A stretch of DNA of 64,000 bases, from NCBI GenBank assembly GCA_002416505.1, contig DIAM01000013.1, forward strand, positions 133,814 through 197,813. Reading direction: 5' to 3'. Each line of letters begins with the position of its first letter. Positions within the stretch are counted from its first letter, which is position 1. A program made the position numbers and the translations under genes. The notes beneath the pieces were generated by a model. It worked only from the letters and a program-made list of their open reading frames with translations, did no database searches and was not told where the DNA came from. This document shows positions 21,258 through 31,102 of the stretch, one piece after another. This DNA is from Gammaproteobacteria bacterium UBA5078 (GTDB taxonomy: Bacteria > Pseudomonadota > Gammaproteobacteria > Pseudomonadales > Pseudohongiellaceae).

Positions 21258-21797
21258 ATGGAAGACACCCTGATACCAGACTATGTTGATGCACGGAAAA
21301 TCTTTGCTCAACAGTTACTTATAAAGGGGACAATCCCGGTGTCTCGCTTGACGAGATTCTGCGAACTTGTTGCATCCACGCAAGGCGATGTGCAGGTAAA
21401 GATGAAGTTCGACTTGGATGAGAGCAAGAGGCGCATCATCGAGGGTGAGCTGGACACGCAAGCGCAGGTTATCTGCCAGCGTTGTTTAGAGCCAATGCAG
21501 ATCGCACTGCACGACGAGTTTAGACTGGCCGTTGTGAACTCTGAGGCGCAGAGCGAGAAACTGCCGAAGAGTCTAGATCCGTGGATCTGCGAAGATATAA
21601 AGCTCGTGTTAGCGCAAGTGATAGAAGAGCAGTTAATCCTCTGCATGCCTATCGTCAGCTATCACGACAATGATTGTATTGAGAAGCTATCATTTGAGGC
21701 CACTCAACCCAAACACAACGGTACGGCGAAAGTGGCGAACGGCGCAGGCAAGCCCAACCCCTTCGACATACTGAAGACGTTGAAAGACAAAGATTAA
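21258..21797 (+). CDS. yceD: YceD / DUF177, 23S rRNA accumulation protein
   Basis: The 179-residue protein matches the DUF177 family. The N-terminus IPDYVDARKIFAQQLLIKG resembles Pseudomonas members, and the centre carries VICQRCLEPMQIALHDEF with the conserved CxxC (about 75-78). YceD proteins are linked to 23S rRNA accumulation or processing and are almost always next to rpmF, as here. The protein is somewhat Lys/Asn-rich at its C-terminus. Because the strong promoter ends 9 bases before the ATG, either translation is leaderless-like or other transcripts also feed the gene. No Shine-Dalgarno sequence is visible before this ATG. Confidence 0.92.
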   Translation: MEDTLIPDYVDARKIFAQQLLIKGTIPVSRLTRFCELVASTQGDVQVKMKFDLDESKRRIIEGELDTQAQVICQRCLEPMQIALHDEFRLAVVNSEAQSEKLPKSLDPWICEDIKLVLAQVIEEQLILCMPIVSYHDNDCIEKLSFEATQPKHNGTAKVANGAGKPNPFDILKTLKDKD

Positions 21798-21853
21798 TGA
21801 ATTTCTTTTAAACGCGCCCGAACAGGCGCAGCTAAAAACTAGGAGCTACAAGC

Positions 21854-22033
21854 ATGGCAGTTCAACAGGTAAAAGTTTCCCGTTCACGTCGTAACATGCG
21901 TCGCGCGCATGACGCCCTGACAGGCCCTACACTGTCTACCGATCAGACCACTGGTGAAGTACATCGTCGTCACCACGTCACGGCAGACGGTTTCTACAAA
22001 GGCAAAAAAGTATTGGATCTTGGCGACAAGTAA
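21854..22033 (+). CDS. rpmF: 50S ribosomal protein L32
   Basis: This short 59-residue gene begins [20 protein letters not shown] and ends with [12 protein letters not shown], a clear L32 sequence. It is basic and part of the large ribosomal subunit. AGGAG at 21841-21845 lies upstream of the ATG. It sits between yceD and plsX as in most proteobacteria. The plsX TTG start is 2 bases after its stop, so the two are translationally coupled. Confidence 0.97.
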   Translation: MAVQQVKVSRSRRNMRRAHDALTGPTLSTDQTTGEVHRRHHVTADGFYKGKKVLDLGDK

Positions 22034-22035
22034 GT

Positions 22036-23088
22036 TTGTCTACGCCTAAGCGCATTGCAATCGATGTCATGGGAGGGGATTTTGGTCCTTCCGTGACAGT
22101 GTCTGCTGCACTTCGCGCTCTGGCGGCCCACGACGACCTTGCCCTGATATTGCTTGGCGACCAGGCGCAGATCGACGCCCAGTTATCCGGTGTAGATTCT
22201 CGCCTCATGCAGCGTCTGGAGATTATCCACACCAGCGTCTGCGTCGAGAACGACAGCAAGCCCGAGTCCGTATTACGAAAGCCTAAAGAGTCCTCCATGT
22301 TTCTGGCTGTGAACCTCGTAAGAGAGGGGCGCGCAGATGCCTGCGTCAGCGCAGGCAATACTGGAGCGTTATTACTCGCTGGACGACACCTGCTCAAAAC
22401 CCTCCCCGGAATATCTAAACCTGCCATCATCGCGAGCGTTCCACTACACGCGATGGGACGCAACACCTATATTCTAGATGTGGGCGCTAATCTATGCAGT
22501 AACGCCAGAGAACTCCTCGAGTTCGCTATAATGGGCTCGATTCAAGCGAGTGTCGTGAGCCGCATCGGCAAGCCTCGTGTCGCGCTCCTGAACGTAGGCC
22601 ATGAGGAGCATAAGGGCACAGCCATCATTCGTGAGGCGGCCCAGCTCCTGCAACAAACCGAGTCTGTGCACTATGTGGGCTTCGTGGAAGGCAATGAGAT
22701 ATTTACGGACAAAGCGGACGTGGTGGTCTGCGACGGTTTCTCCGGCAACATCACCATTAAGACCAGCGCGGGCGTGGTTCGCGTTATCGAGCAGATGTTG
22801 AAACAGCGTGCGTCTAGCAGTTTTTTCTCGCGCCTCTTAGGCTTGCTTGCATCCCCTTTGTTGAAGCAATTGCGGGCGCAGATCGATCCGGCGCAGTTCA
22901 ACGGGGCCAGCGTTTTAGGCCTACAAGGCATTATTGTAAAGAGCCACGGGCATGCCCATAGTAAGGCATTCTTCTTTGCCATTGAGCAGGCTCTCAAAGA
23001 AGTAGTAGACAATGTGCCAAGCCTCATCGCACGGCGCATGGAAGCTTTACAGCTTACTCATGGCGATGCACTCGCCACACACGACTAA
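22036..23088 (+). CDS. plsX: Acyl-ACP:phosphate acyltransferase PlsX
   Basis: The 350-residue protein starts with a TTG codon and IAIDVMGGDFGPSVTVSAAL, the PlsX signature. It also has SAGNTGALL, HEEHKGTAI and VCDGFSGNITIKTSAG. PlsX makes acyl-phosphate from acyl-ACP for phospholipid synthesis by PlsY and is membrane-associated. The TTG start with no clear Shine-Dalgarno sequence, 2 bases after rpmF, suggests reinitiation by ribosomes finishing rpmF. It leads the fatty-acid genes; fabH, which follows plsX in E. coli, is missing here. Confidence 0.95.
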   Translation: MSTPKRIAIDVMGGDFGPSVTVSAALRALAAHDDLALILLGDQAQIDAQLSGVDSRLMQRLEIIHTSVCVENDSKPESVLRKPKESSMFLAVNLVREGRADACVSAGNTGALLLAGRHLLKTLPGISKPAIIASVPLHAMGRNTYILDVGANLCSNARELLEFAIMGSIQASVVSRIGKPRVALLNVGHEEHKGTAIIREAAQLLQQTESVHYVGFVEGNEIFTDKADVVVCDGFSGNITIKTSAGVVRVIEQMLKQRASSSFFSRLLGLLASPLLKQLRAQIDPAQFNGASVLGLQGIIVKSHGHAHSKAFFFAIEQALKEVVDNVPSLIARRMEALQLTHGDALATHD

Positions 23089-23111
23089 GTTTTGAAACTA
23101 GGAATTGGTAT

Positions 23112-24050
23112 ATGAAGAAATTTGGATTTGTATTCCCAGGCCAAGGATCGCAGAAGAAAGGCATGCTCGGCGCGATCGCCAACGAATACCCTGTGATCGG
23201 TAGCAGCTTCGAAGAGGCCTCCGCGGCGCTGGGCATCGACCTTTGGGCTATCGTTCGCGACGATGCCGACGGCTTATTAGACCAGACTCATATTACCCAG
23301 CCGGCTCTTTTGACCGCCTCCGTCGCCCTATGGCGCCTATGGCAGGAGCAGGGTGGGCCTCTACCCGAATTACTCGCCGGGCACAGCCTCGGGGAGTATT
23401 CTGCACTCGTCTGTGCCGACGTCCTCTCACTGGGCGATGCCGTGAGCTTGGTTCATAAACGCGGCCTGTATATGCAGGACGCCGTGCCTTCTGGCACTGG
23501 AGCGATGGCGGCCATCCTCGGCCTAGACGATGAGAAGATTCAAGACCTGTGCGAGCAGCATGCGCAAGGCGAGATAGTAGCGCCTGCAAACTACAACTCC
23601 ACCGGGCAAACCGTTATTGCCGGCGATGTTGCCGCAGTAGAGCGCGCCATGGCCGCATGTAAGGAGGCCGGCGCGAAGCGTGCCTTACGCCTCAACGTCA
23701 GCGTGCCTTCGCATTGCGCGTTGATGCAACCTGCGGCGCTGCGCCTCGCTGCGGATCTAGAGACGGTGCTCTTCAAGACCCCGAAAGTGCCCGTCATACA
23801 AAATACTAACGGCCGCGTCGCTAACAACTCCGAAGACATCAAAGCCAATCTCCTCAAGCAGCTATATATGCCGGTACAATGGGTAGAGACGGTCGGATGC
23901 ATGTGGGACTTCGGCGTCAGCCAGCTAGTCGAGTGTGGACCAGGCAAGGTGCTGGGTGGGCTCATCAAGCGCATAGAGCCTAATATCGAAACATTTTCAC
24001 TAGAAGAGCCCGAGAATTTCGCGCAGACACGCGCGCAAATCACTCAATAG
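23112..24050 (+). CDS. fabD: Malonyl-CoA:ACP transacylase FabD
   Basis: The 312-residue enzyme has the N-terminal FVFPGQGSQKKGM, the nucleophile motif GHSLGEYSAL (Ser near residue 92), an Arg in the following helix, and the catalytic His in VSVPSHCALM near 201. It transfers malonyl from CoA to ACP. The start follows plsX by 23 bases. In this cluster it directly follows plsX because fabH is absent. Confidence 0.96.
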   Translation: MKKFGFVFPGQGSQKKGMLGAIANEYPVIGSSFEEASAALGIDLWAIVRDDADGLLDQTHITQPALLTASVALWRLWQEQGGPLPELLAGHSLGEYSALVCADVLSLGDAVSLVHKRGLYMQDAVPSGTGAMAAILGLDDEKIQDLCEQHAQGEIVAPANYNSTGQTVIAGDVAAVERAMAACKEAGAKRALRLNVSVPSHCALMQPAALRLAADLETVLFKTPKVPVIQNTNGRVANNSEDIKANLLKQLYMPVQWVETVGCMWDFGVSQLVECGPGKVLGGLIKRIEPNIETFSLEEPENFAQTRAQITQ

Positions 24051-24077
24051 GCTCAGCAATTACACTTGGAAATCATT

Positions 24078-24824
24078 ATGAACGATGTCAGCAAAAGAAT
24101 TGCACTGGTCACTGGCGCAAGCCGTGGAATTGGCAAATCCATCGCGATGACTCTCGGCAAGCAAGGCATGAGCGTTATCGGCACAGCCACTACTGAGAAA
24201 GGCGCCGCAGACATTGCGAGCTATCTGCGCGATGCCGGCATTGAGGGCACTGGCATGTGTCTGAATGTGGCCTCCGTGGATTCTATTGGCGAAGTGTTCG
24301 CCCGTATCGTGGCGGAATTTGGAGTGCCCTTGGTGCTGGTTAACAATGCCGGGATAACACGAGACAATCTACTCATGCGTATGAAGGAAGAGGAGTGGGA
24401 CGACGTGATCGACACCAATCTCAACTCACTCTATCGCCTGTGCAAACTCGTCGTGAAGGGCATGACCAAGGCTCGCTGGGGTCGCATTATCAATGTCAGC
24501 TCGGTGGTCGCATCAAGCGGCAACGCGGGGCAAACGAACTACGCCGCATCTAAGGCTGCTATCGAAGGTTTTTCACGCTCTCTCGCGCGCGAGATTGGCT
24601 CTAGGGGCATCACGGTGAACTGTGTAGCCCCAGGCTTTATCGATACCGACATGACCCGCGCATTGAATGAGAAACAAATGGAGACTTTCCTTGCGCAGAT
24701 TCCTTTGGGGCGTTTTGGACAAGTTGAGGAAATCGGTGCGGCGGTTGGCTTTCTAGCTTCGGATTCAGGAGCCTATATTACGGGCGAAACTCTGCATATT
24801 AATGGCGGAATGTACATGCCCTAA
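24078..24824 (+). CDS. fabG: 3-oxoacyl-ACP reductase FabG
   Basis: The ATG at 24078 is preferred over an upstream TTG (24066): it follows a TTGGA-like ribosome site and gives 248 residues. The SDR features are the TGASRGIG NADPH motif, NNAG, and the catalytic Ser in NVSSVVASSG with the YxxxK pair in NYAASKAAIEG. It also has CVAPGFIDTDMT and a C-terminal GGMYMP as in other FabG proteins. It reduces beta-ketoacyl-ACP in the elongation cycle. The 196-base gap to acpP suggests that acpP has its own promoter, though I could not identify it. Confidence 0.96.
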   Translation: MNDVSKRIALVTGASRGIGKSIAMTLGKQGMSVIGTATTEKGAADIASYLRDAGIEGTGMCLNVASVDSIGEVFARIVAEFGVPLVLVNNAGITRDNLLMRMKEEEWDDVIDTNLNSLYRLCKLVVKGMTKARWGRIINVSSVVASSGNAGQTNYAASKAAIEGFSRSLAREIGSRGITVNCVAPGFIDTDMTRALNEKQMETFLAQIPLGRFGQVEEIGAAVGFLASDSGAYITGETLHINGGMYMP

Positions 24825-25020
24825 AACTTTAGAGATGCGACTTAAGTAACTGTAATTGATTAATATTCACTCATGTCGCCGAATTATTTTAGACTTAAAG
24901 ATTACAACCCGTTGAAAATAGATGTAAACTTGCGTTTTCGATTATCTCGGCCGCTCAATTTATGGCCACATAATCAGAAGGCAGTATCAAAAAATTAGTA
25001 TTTAGGAGCTAATAATAGTT

Positions 25021-25254
25021 ATGAGTAGCATTGAAGATCGCGTTAAGAAAATTGTCTGCGAACAGCTTGGCGTTAAAGAAGAAGAGGTCAAATCGTCTTC
25101 TTCATTTGTAGAAGATTTAGGCGCTGATTCTTTGGATACTGTGGAATTGGTTATGGCTCTGGAAGAAGAGTTCGAGACCGAGATTCCTGATGAAGAAGCC
25201 GAGAAAATCACAACGGTACAACTCGCCTGTGATTACATTAATTCGCATTTGTAA
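25021..25254 (+). CDS. acpP: Acyl carrier protein
   Basis: The 77-residue acidic protein has the phosphopantetheine site [13 protein letters not shown] with Ser37, and the four-helix ACP layout. It carries growing acyl chains in fatty-acid synthesis. Codon use and AT content around it suit a highly expressed gene. It is followed by an intrinsic terminator at 25278-25315, so fabF is probably partly separately transcribed or reached by read-through. Confidence 0.98.
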   Translation: MSSIEDRVKKIVCEQLGVKEEEVKSSSSFVEDLGADSLDTVELVMALEEEFETEIPDEEAEKITTVQLACDYINSHL

Positions 25255-25277
25255 GAATTTTTAGGCTCGATAAATTA

Positions 25278-25315
25278 AGCTACTCCGGGCATGCTCTGGA
25301 GTAGCTTTTATTTTG
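25278..25315 (+). terminator. Intrinsic terminator after acpP
   Basis: The stem AGCTACTCC/GGAGTAGCT (11-base loop) is followed by TTTATTTTG. It lies 23 bases after the acpP stop. Confidence 0.8.
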
Positions 25316-25371
25316 CCTGTAATAATAAGTCTGCAACACGGGTTTAATCATCCGTAATGGAGAGCGACGCA

Positions 25372-26613
25372 GTGAACGGTAGAAGAGTTGTCATCACTGG
25401 CATAGGTCTTGTTACTCCTCTTGGGAATAGCGTTGATTCGTCTTGGCAGGCTATCAAGGAAGGGCGCAGCGGCATCAATATGCTGACGCAATTCGATACC
25501 TCCGAGTTCTCGACCCGTTTCGGCGGCTCCGTCAAAGATTTCGACTGCACCCCTTATCTGAGCGCGAAAGAAGCGCGACGCATGGACGTGTTCATTCAAT
25601 ATGGACTCGCGGCCGCCGTGCAGGCAGTGACAGACTCGGGTCTACTCGACAGCCCAGTAAACTTCGAGCGTATCGGCGTGGCGATCGGTTCCGGAATCGG
25701 CGGCATCAATACCATCGAAGACACCTCCAATCTCGTCCGTACCTCTGGGCCTCGCAAGGTCTCCCCATTCTTCGTGCCGGGCTCGATTATCAATATGCTC
25801 GGCGGCACCCTGTCGATTCGCTACAACTTCCAAGGCCCCAACATCGCCATCACCACGGCGTGTACGACGGGCACTCATAATATCGGCGTCGCTGCCAATA
25901 TGATCTGCGCTGGCCAGGCCGATGTAATGCTTGCCGGCGGCGCTGAGATGGCGACATCGCCGGTAGGGCTTGGCGGCTTCTGCGCAGCCCGCGCATTGTC
26001 CACGCGTAACGAGGATCCACAAAGTGCCAGCAGGCCTTGGGACAAAGACCGTGATGGTTTCGTACTCAGCGATGGCGCCGGCATTATGGTGTTGGAAGAA
26101 TATGAACATGCGCGCAAGCGTGGCGCAAAGATTTACGCCGAACTGGCCGGTTTCGGTATGAGCGGCGACGCCTACCACATGACTTCGCCATCCGCGGGCG
26201 GAAAGGGTGCCGCTCTTTGTATGCACAACGCCCTTGCCAGCGCCCAATTGGACCCATCGACCGTGCAATATATAAACGCGCACGGTACCTCGACGATTGC
26301 GGGAGACTTGGCGGAGACTCACGCGATAAAGAGCGTGTTTGGGCCCTATGCGCAGCAACTAGCCGTGAGCTCTTCGAAATCCATGCTCGGCCATCTACTG
26401 GGTGCCTCTGGCGCTGTAGAGGCTATCATCTGCGCGCTCTCTATCCGTGACCAGGTGCTAACACCAACGATCAATCTCCAGAATCCCGATGCCGAATGCG
26501 ATTTAGACTATGTCCCGCACCACAGCCGCGATGCGAAGATCGATGTGGCGCTCAGCAACTCCTTCGGCTTTGGTGGTACCAATGGCAGTTTGGTGTTCAA
26601 ACGTCTGCAGTGA
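25372..26613 (+). CDS. fabF: 3-oxoacyl-ACP synthase II FabF
   Basis: The GTG at 25372 has GGAGAG at an ideal distance and gives 413 residues, the length of E. coli FabF; an ATG five codons upstream (25357) lacks such a site. The KAS II features are the nucleophilic Cys in [12 protein letters not shown], the His in [12 protein letters not shown], the Lys and second His in [15 protein letters not shown], and the glycine-rich [12 protein letters not shown]. It elongates acyl-ACP and sets unsaturated chain length. Without fabH nearby, the initiation enzyme must be encoded elsewhere. Confidence 0.95.
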   Translation: MNGRRVVITGIGLVTPLGNSVDSSWQAIKEGRSGINMLTQFDTSEFSTRFGGSVKDFDCTPYLSAKEARRMDVFIQYGLAAAVQAVTDSGLLDSPVNFERIGVAIGSGIGGINTIEDTSNLVRTSGPRKVSPFFVPGSIINMLGGTLSIRYNFQGPNIAITTACTTGTHNIGVAANMICAGQADVMLAGGAEMATSPVGLGGFCAARALSTRNEDPQSASRPWDKDRDGFVLSDGAGIMVLEEYEHARKRGAKIYAELAGFGMSGDAYHMTSPSAGGKGAALCMHNALASAQLDPSTVQYINAHGTSTIAGDLAETHAIKSVFGPYAQQLAVSSSKSMLGHLLGASGAVEAIICALSIRDQVLTPTINLQNPDAECDLDYVPHHSRDAKIDVALSNSFGFGGTNGSLVFKRLQ

Positions 26614-26664
26614 AGCCGCGTAGGTCGCTGATCTCGCGTTGAAAGCGTCAATCTGGGAGGCGTC

Positions 26665-27489
26665 ATGCTCATAAATGGGCAGCATCAGAATCTACTTCCA
26701 GTCGCCGATCGTGCGGTGCAATACGGCGACGGCGCTTTCGAGACTATTCTAGTTCGTGACCACCAGCCCGTCTTGTGGCAACAACACCTCGATAGGCTGC
26801 AGGCCACCTGCAAGACACTGCAGATCCCAGTCGACCTCTCCTGCGTTCGCGACGAAGCCGCCGCCTTAATCGCCAGCCATGGCGCCACTGGCGTGTTGAA
26901 AATCATCATAAGCCGAGGCGCTGGGGGCCGTGGCTATAGCGCCCCGGCATCGCCCGAACCAACACGAATCGTGCAGATACACCCATTGCCACAAGGCTAT
27001 CTGCAAGCCTCGCGCGAGGGTATCCGCGTCTTCAAGTGCAAACATCCCCTATCCAGCAATCCCGCTCTGGCGGGCCTCAAACACCTCAATCGCCTCGATC
27101 AGGTGATGGCCAGTTTCGAGCTGCCCACACAGTTCCAAGAGGGCCTGATGTGCAATGCGGCCGGTGACCTAGTCGAAGGCATCAAATCGAATGTCTTTTT
27201 AGTGATCGATGACGTCCTGCTCACTCCGGAGTTGAGCCAGTGTGGCGTGGCGGGCGTAATGCGCGCCGCCATCATCGCGCAGTGCAATGAGCTTGCGAGC
27301 CTGAATGTCGCCGAGCGCAAACTCGGCCTGGATGAGCTGGAAGCCGCGAGCGAGGTCTTCGTGTGCAATAGCGTTATGGGGATTTGGCCAGTTACGCGAA
27401 TTCAGTGGAATCAGGCCGCGCTCAACTACGAGATCGGACCGATAACGCGACGCCTGCAAACACTGATCGCTGAGGTTGAAGCCAGATGA
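26665..27489 (+). CDS. pabC: Aminodeoxychorismate lyase PabC
   Basis: The 274-residue fold-type IV PLP enzyme begins LINGQHQNLLPVADRAVQYGDGAFET, typical of PabC. The PLP Lys is in GLKHLNRLDQVMA near residue 140, and EGIKSNVFLV follows. It converts 4-amino-4-deoxychorismate to p-aminobenzoate and pyruvate in folate synthesis. GGAGG lies before the ATG. It overlaps mltG by 4 bases. The fabF-pabC-mltG-tmk-holB order is that of E. coli. Confidence 0.93.
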   Translation: MLINGQHQNLLPVADRAVQYGDGAFETILVRDHQPVLWQQHLDRLQATCKTLQIPVDLSCVRDEAAALIASHGATGVLKIIISRGAGGRGYSAPASPEPTRIVQIHPLPQGYLQASREGIRVFKCKHPLSSNPALAGLKHLNRLDQVMASFELPTQFQEGLMCNAAGDLVEGIKSNVFLVIDDVLLTPELSQCGVAGVMRAAIIAQCNELASLNVAERKLGLDELEAASEVFVCNSVMGIWPVTRIQWNQAALNYEIGPITRRLQTLIAEVEAR

Positions 27490-28517
27490 GCCTTCGCAAA
27501 ATCCTACTGCGTTTGTTTATCGCGGCCCTTGTCTTGGGCGGTCTCGGGCTAGCCGGGGCGTATGGCTATCTACAATACTACTTGGACAAACCCCTGGCGC
27601 TGCGGGCCGATCAACTTGTTGAGGTAAGGCCGGGCAGCTCCCTATTGCAGGTCGCTAGGCGCTTAGAGCAGGAAGTGGGCCTGACCCATCCCCGCTTGTT
27701 CTCGCTGTGGGCGAGTAACGAGGGTTTCGACCGCGCCATTCGCGCCGGTGAGTTCATCATTAGCCCTGGCATGAGCCCTAGAACGGCGCTACAACACCTC
27801 CTCACGGGGCCACTCGTGCAATATCCCTTCACTTTTATCGAGGGCACGACGGTACGCAGCGCGCTCGATGCGTTATGGCGTAGTCCTAAGTTACGCGTCA
27901 CGCTAAGCGAGAGCAGCGACGAGGAGATACTCGCCGCGCTGGGCAGCGCATTCCCAAGCCTAGAGGGGGCGCTCTTTCCCGATACCTACTTCTACACGGC
28001 GGGCACCACTGACTTGGCCTTGCTGCGTCGCGCCAACGCCCGCCTGCAAGAAGTATTAGAACAAGAGTGGGAAACTCGCTCTGTGAGCCTGCCCTATGCA
28101 AGCCCCTATGAGTCCCTCATACTCGCCTCTATTATCGAGAAAGAAACCGGATTACGTAGCGAGCGGGAACAGGTTGCCGGGGTGTTCGTTCGCCGCCTGC
28201 AACGGGGCATGCGCCTACAGTCCGACCCTACGGTAATCTATGGCATGGGCGAGGACTACACGGGCAATATCCGTCGCGTAGACTTGGAGGCTAACACTCC
28301 CTATAACACCTATAGGATCAATGGGCTGCCCCCAACGCCTATCGCGATGACTGGCCGCGGAGCGATCCATGCCAGCCTGCACCCAAACGATGCGTCATAT
28401 CTGTACTTTGTGGCCACAGGCGATGGAGGACATCAGTTCTCAACCACACTCGACGAGCACAATGCGGCGGTAAGACAGTATCTGAGCCGGACGGCGACCC
28501 AACCCAGCACTAATTGA
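27486..28517 (+). CDS. mltG: Endolytic murein transglycosylase MltG (YceG)
   Basis: The 343-residue protein has one N-terminal membrane helix (about 7-30) and a periplasmic YceG-like domain. The catalytic Glu is in ILASIIEKETG (about 212-222), followed by VFVRRLQRGMRLQSDPTVIYG, the family signature. The C-terminus has YLYFVATGDGGHQFSTTLDEHN. It cuts nascent peptidoglycan glycan strands and limits their length. It overlaps pabC and precedes tmk by 17 bases. Confidence 0.95.
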   Translation: MSLRKILLRLFIAALVLGGLGLAGAYGYLQYYLDKPLALRADQLVEVRPGSSLLQVARRLEQEVGLTHPRLFSLWASNEGFDRAIRAGEFIISPGMSPRTALQHLLTGPLVQYPFTFIEGTTVRSALDALWRSPKLRVTLSESSDEEILAALGSAFPSLEGALFPDTYFYTAGTTDLALLRRANARLQEVLEQEWETRSVSLPYASPYESLILASIIEKETGLRSEREQVAGVFVRRLQRGMRLQSDPTVIYGMGEDYTGNIRRVDLEANTPYNTYRINGLPPTPIAMTGRGAIHASLHPNDASYLYFVATGDGGHQFSTTLDEHNAAVRQYLSRTATQPSTN

Positions 28518-28528
28518 AGGCGGAATAG

Positions 28529-30183
<1,655 letters not shown>

Positions 30184-30185
30184 AT

Positions 30186-30548
30186 ATGCCCGTGGCAGAA
30201 ACAGAGAATAGGCCAGCTAAGCATGGCATCTTGTCGTTGACCATCAACGACAAGGCCGTGCTCTATGCTGCCTATATGCCATTTTTAAAGAATGGCGGTC
30301 TCTTTATTCCAACCACGCGCAGCTACGAGATGGGCAACCAAGTTTTCATGCTGCTCAAACTAATGGACGACGGCGAGCGCATTCCAATTGCAGGCACAGT
30401 AGTGTGGATTACCCCGGAACTAGCACAGGGCAATCGCTCCGCGGGCATAGGCATACACTTCAAGGATGCCAAAGGCGTAATTCGGAATAAGATTGAAACC
30501 ATACTCGCCGGCAGCCTTAATTCCGACAAACCCACGAACACGATGTGA
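30186..30548 (+). CDS. pilZ: PilZ, type IV pilus assembly protein
   Basis: From the ATG at 30186 the protein has 120 residues (a TTG two codons earlier is possible). It closely follows the Pseudomonas PilZ pattern: KHGILSLTINDKAVLYAAYMPFLKNGGLFIPT, IAGTVVWITP and GIGIHFKD. It lacks the RxxxR and D/NxSxxG residues of c-di-GMP-binding PilZ domains, consistent with the pilus-type PilZ, which acts with FimX/PilB rather than as a direct c-di-GMP receptor. This suggests type IV pili in the organism. It lies 2 bases after holB; tatD, which follows in Pseudomonas, is absent. Confidence 0.92.
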   Translation: MPVAETENRPAKHGILSLTINDKAVLYAAYMPFLKNGGLFIPTTRSYEMGNQVFMLLKLMDDGERIPIAGTVVWITPELAQGNRSAGIGIHFKDAKGVIRNKIETILAGSLNSDKPTNTM

Positions 30549-30556
30549 GGATAAGC

Positions 30557-31090
30557 ATGTTTAATTTTTCCGCGAATTTGCTATGTAAGCCAGTGAGTTC
30601 TATTAGCGCAATCCTATTCAGCGCGCTGCTACTAAGCGGCTGTCAGCAACAGAGTAACAGTACAGCCGTTGCGGCTGAATCCGCCAGCAATTCTACTGTC
30701 TTGCAGGTGATGAAAGACCCTTCCTGTGGTTGCTGTGAAGGCTGGGTGCAGCATGTCAGTGAGCGCGGTTTCCTCGCGCAGATCAGCCATCCTCAAGATC
30801 TCAACGGCGAGAAACTCAAGCTGGGCATTGCGCCACAGTTTCAATCTTGCCACACCGCAGTGTCACCCGAAGGCTATGTTTTCGAGGGCCACATCCCTGC
30901 CAATATCGTACAGCGTTTCCTAGACGAAAAACCTGACGATGCCATCGGCCTCGCGGTTCCTGGTATGCCTATGGGTAGTCCGGGCATGGAGATTGGTGAT
31001 CAGTTTAGTCCCTACGATGTGCTCGTCATGAAATCCGACGGGAGCTCGCAAGTCTATGCACACATCGCGACTAAGCAGGAGCAGTATTAG
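30557..31090 (+). CDS. DUF411 metal-binding lipoprotein
   Basis: From the ATG at 30557 the 177-residue protein has a lipoprotein signal (LLLSGC, lipidated Cys29), a Ser/Ala-rich linker, and a DUF411 domain. That domain has MKDPSCGCCEGWVQHV (Cys57, Cys59, Cys60), a further SCHTAV Cys/His pair, EGHIPANIVQRFL and VPGMPMGSPGME. DUF411 proteins are thought to bind metals, often copper, and sit near copper-handling genes. Here it has a Shine-Dalgarno (GAGGA) overlapping the pilZ stop region, so it looks like the last gene of the pilZ operon. It is convergent with the oxidase gene at 31103 with no clear terminator. Confidence 0.85.
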   Translation: MFNFSANLLCKPVSSISAILFSALLLSGCQQQSNSTAVAAESASNSTVLQVMKDPSCGCCEGWVQHVSERGFLAQISHPQDLNGEKLKLGIAPQFQSCHTAVSPEGYVFEGHIPANIVQRFLDEKPDDAIGLAVPGMPMGSPGMEIGDQFSPYDVLVMKSDGSSQVYAHIATKQEQY

Positions 31091-31102
31091 GAACGAGTAG
31101 CG

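Noticed and set aside
30186..30548. c-di-GMP-binding PilZ receptor
   Set aside because: The RxxxR and D/NxSxxG residues are missing; it matches pilus-type PilZ.
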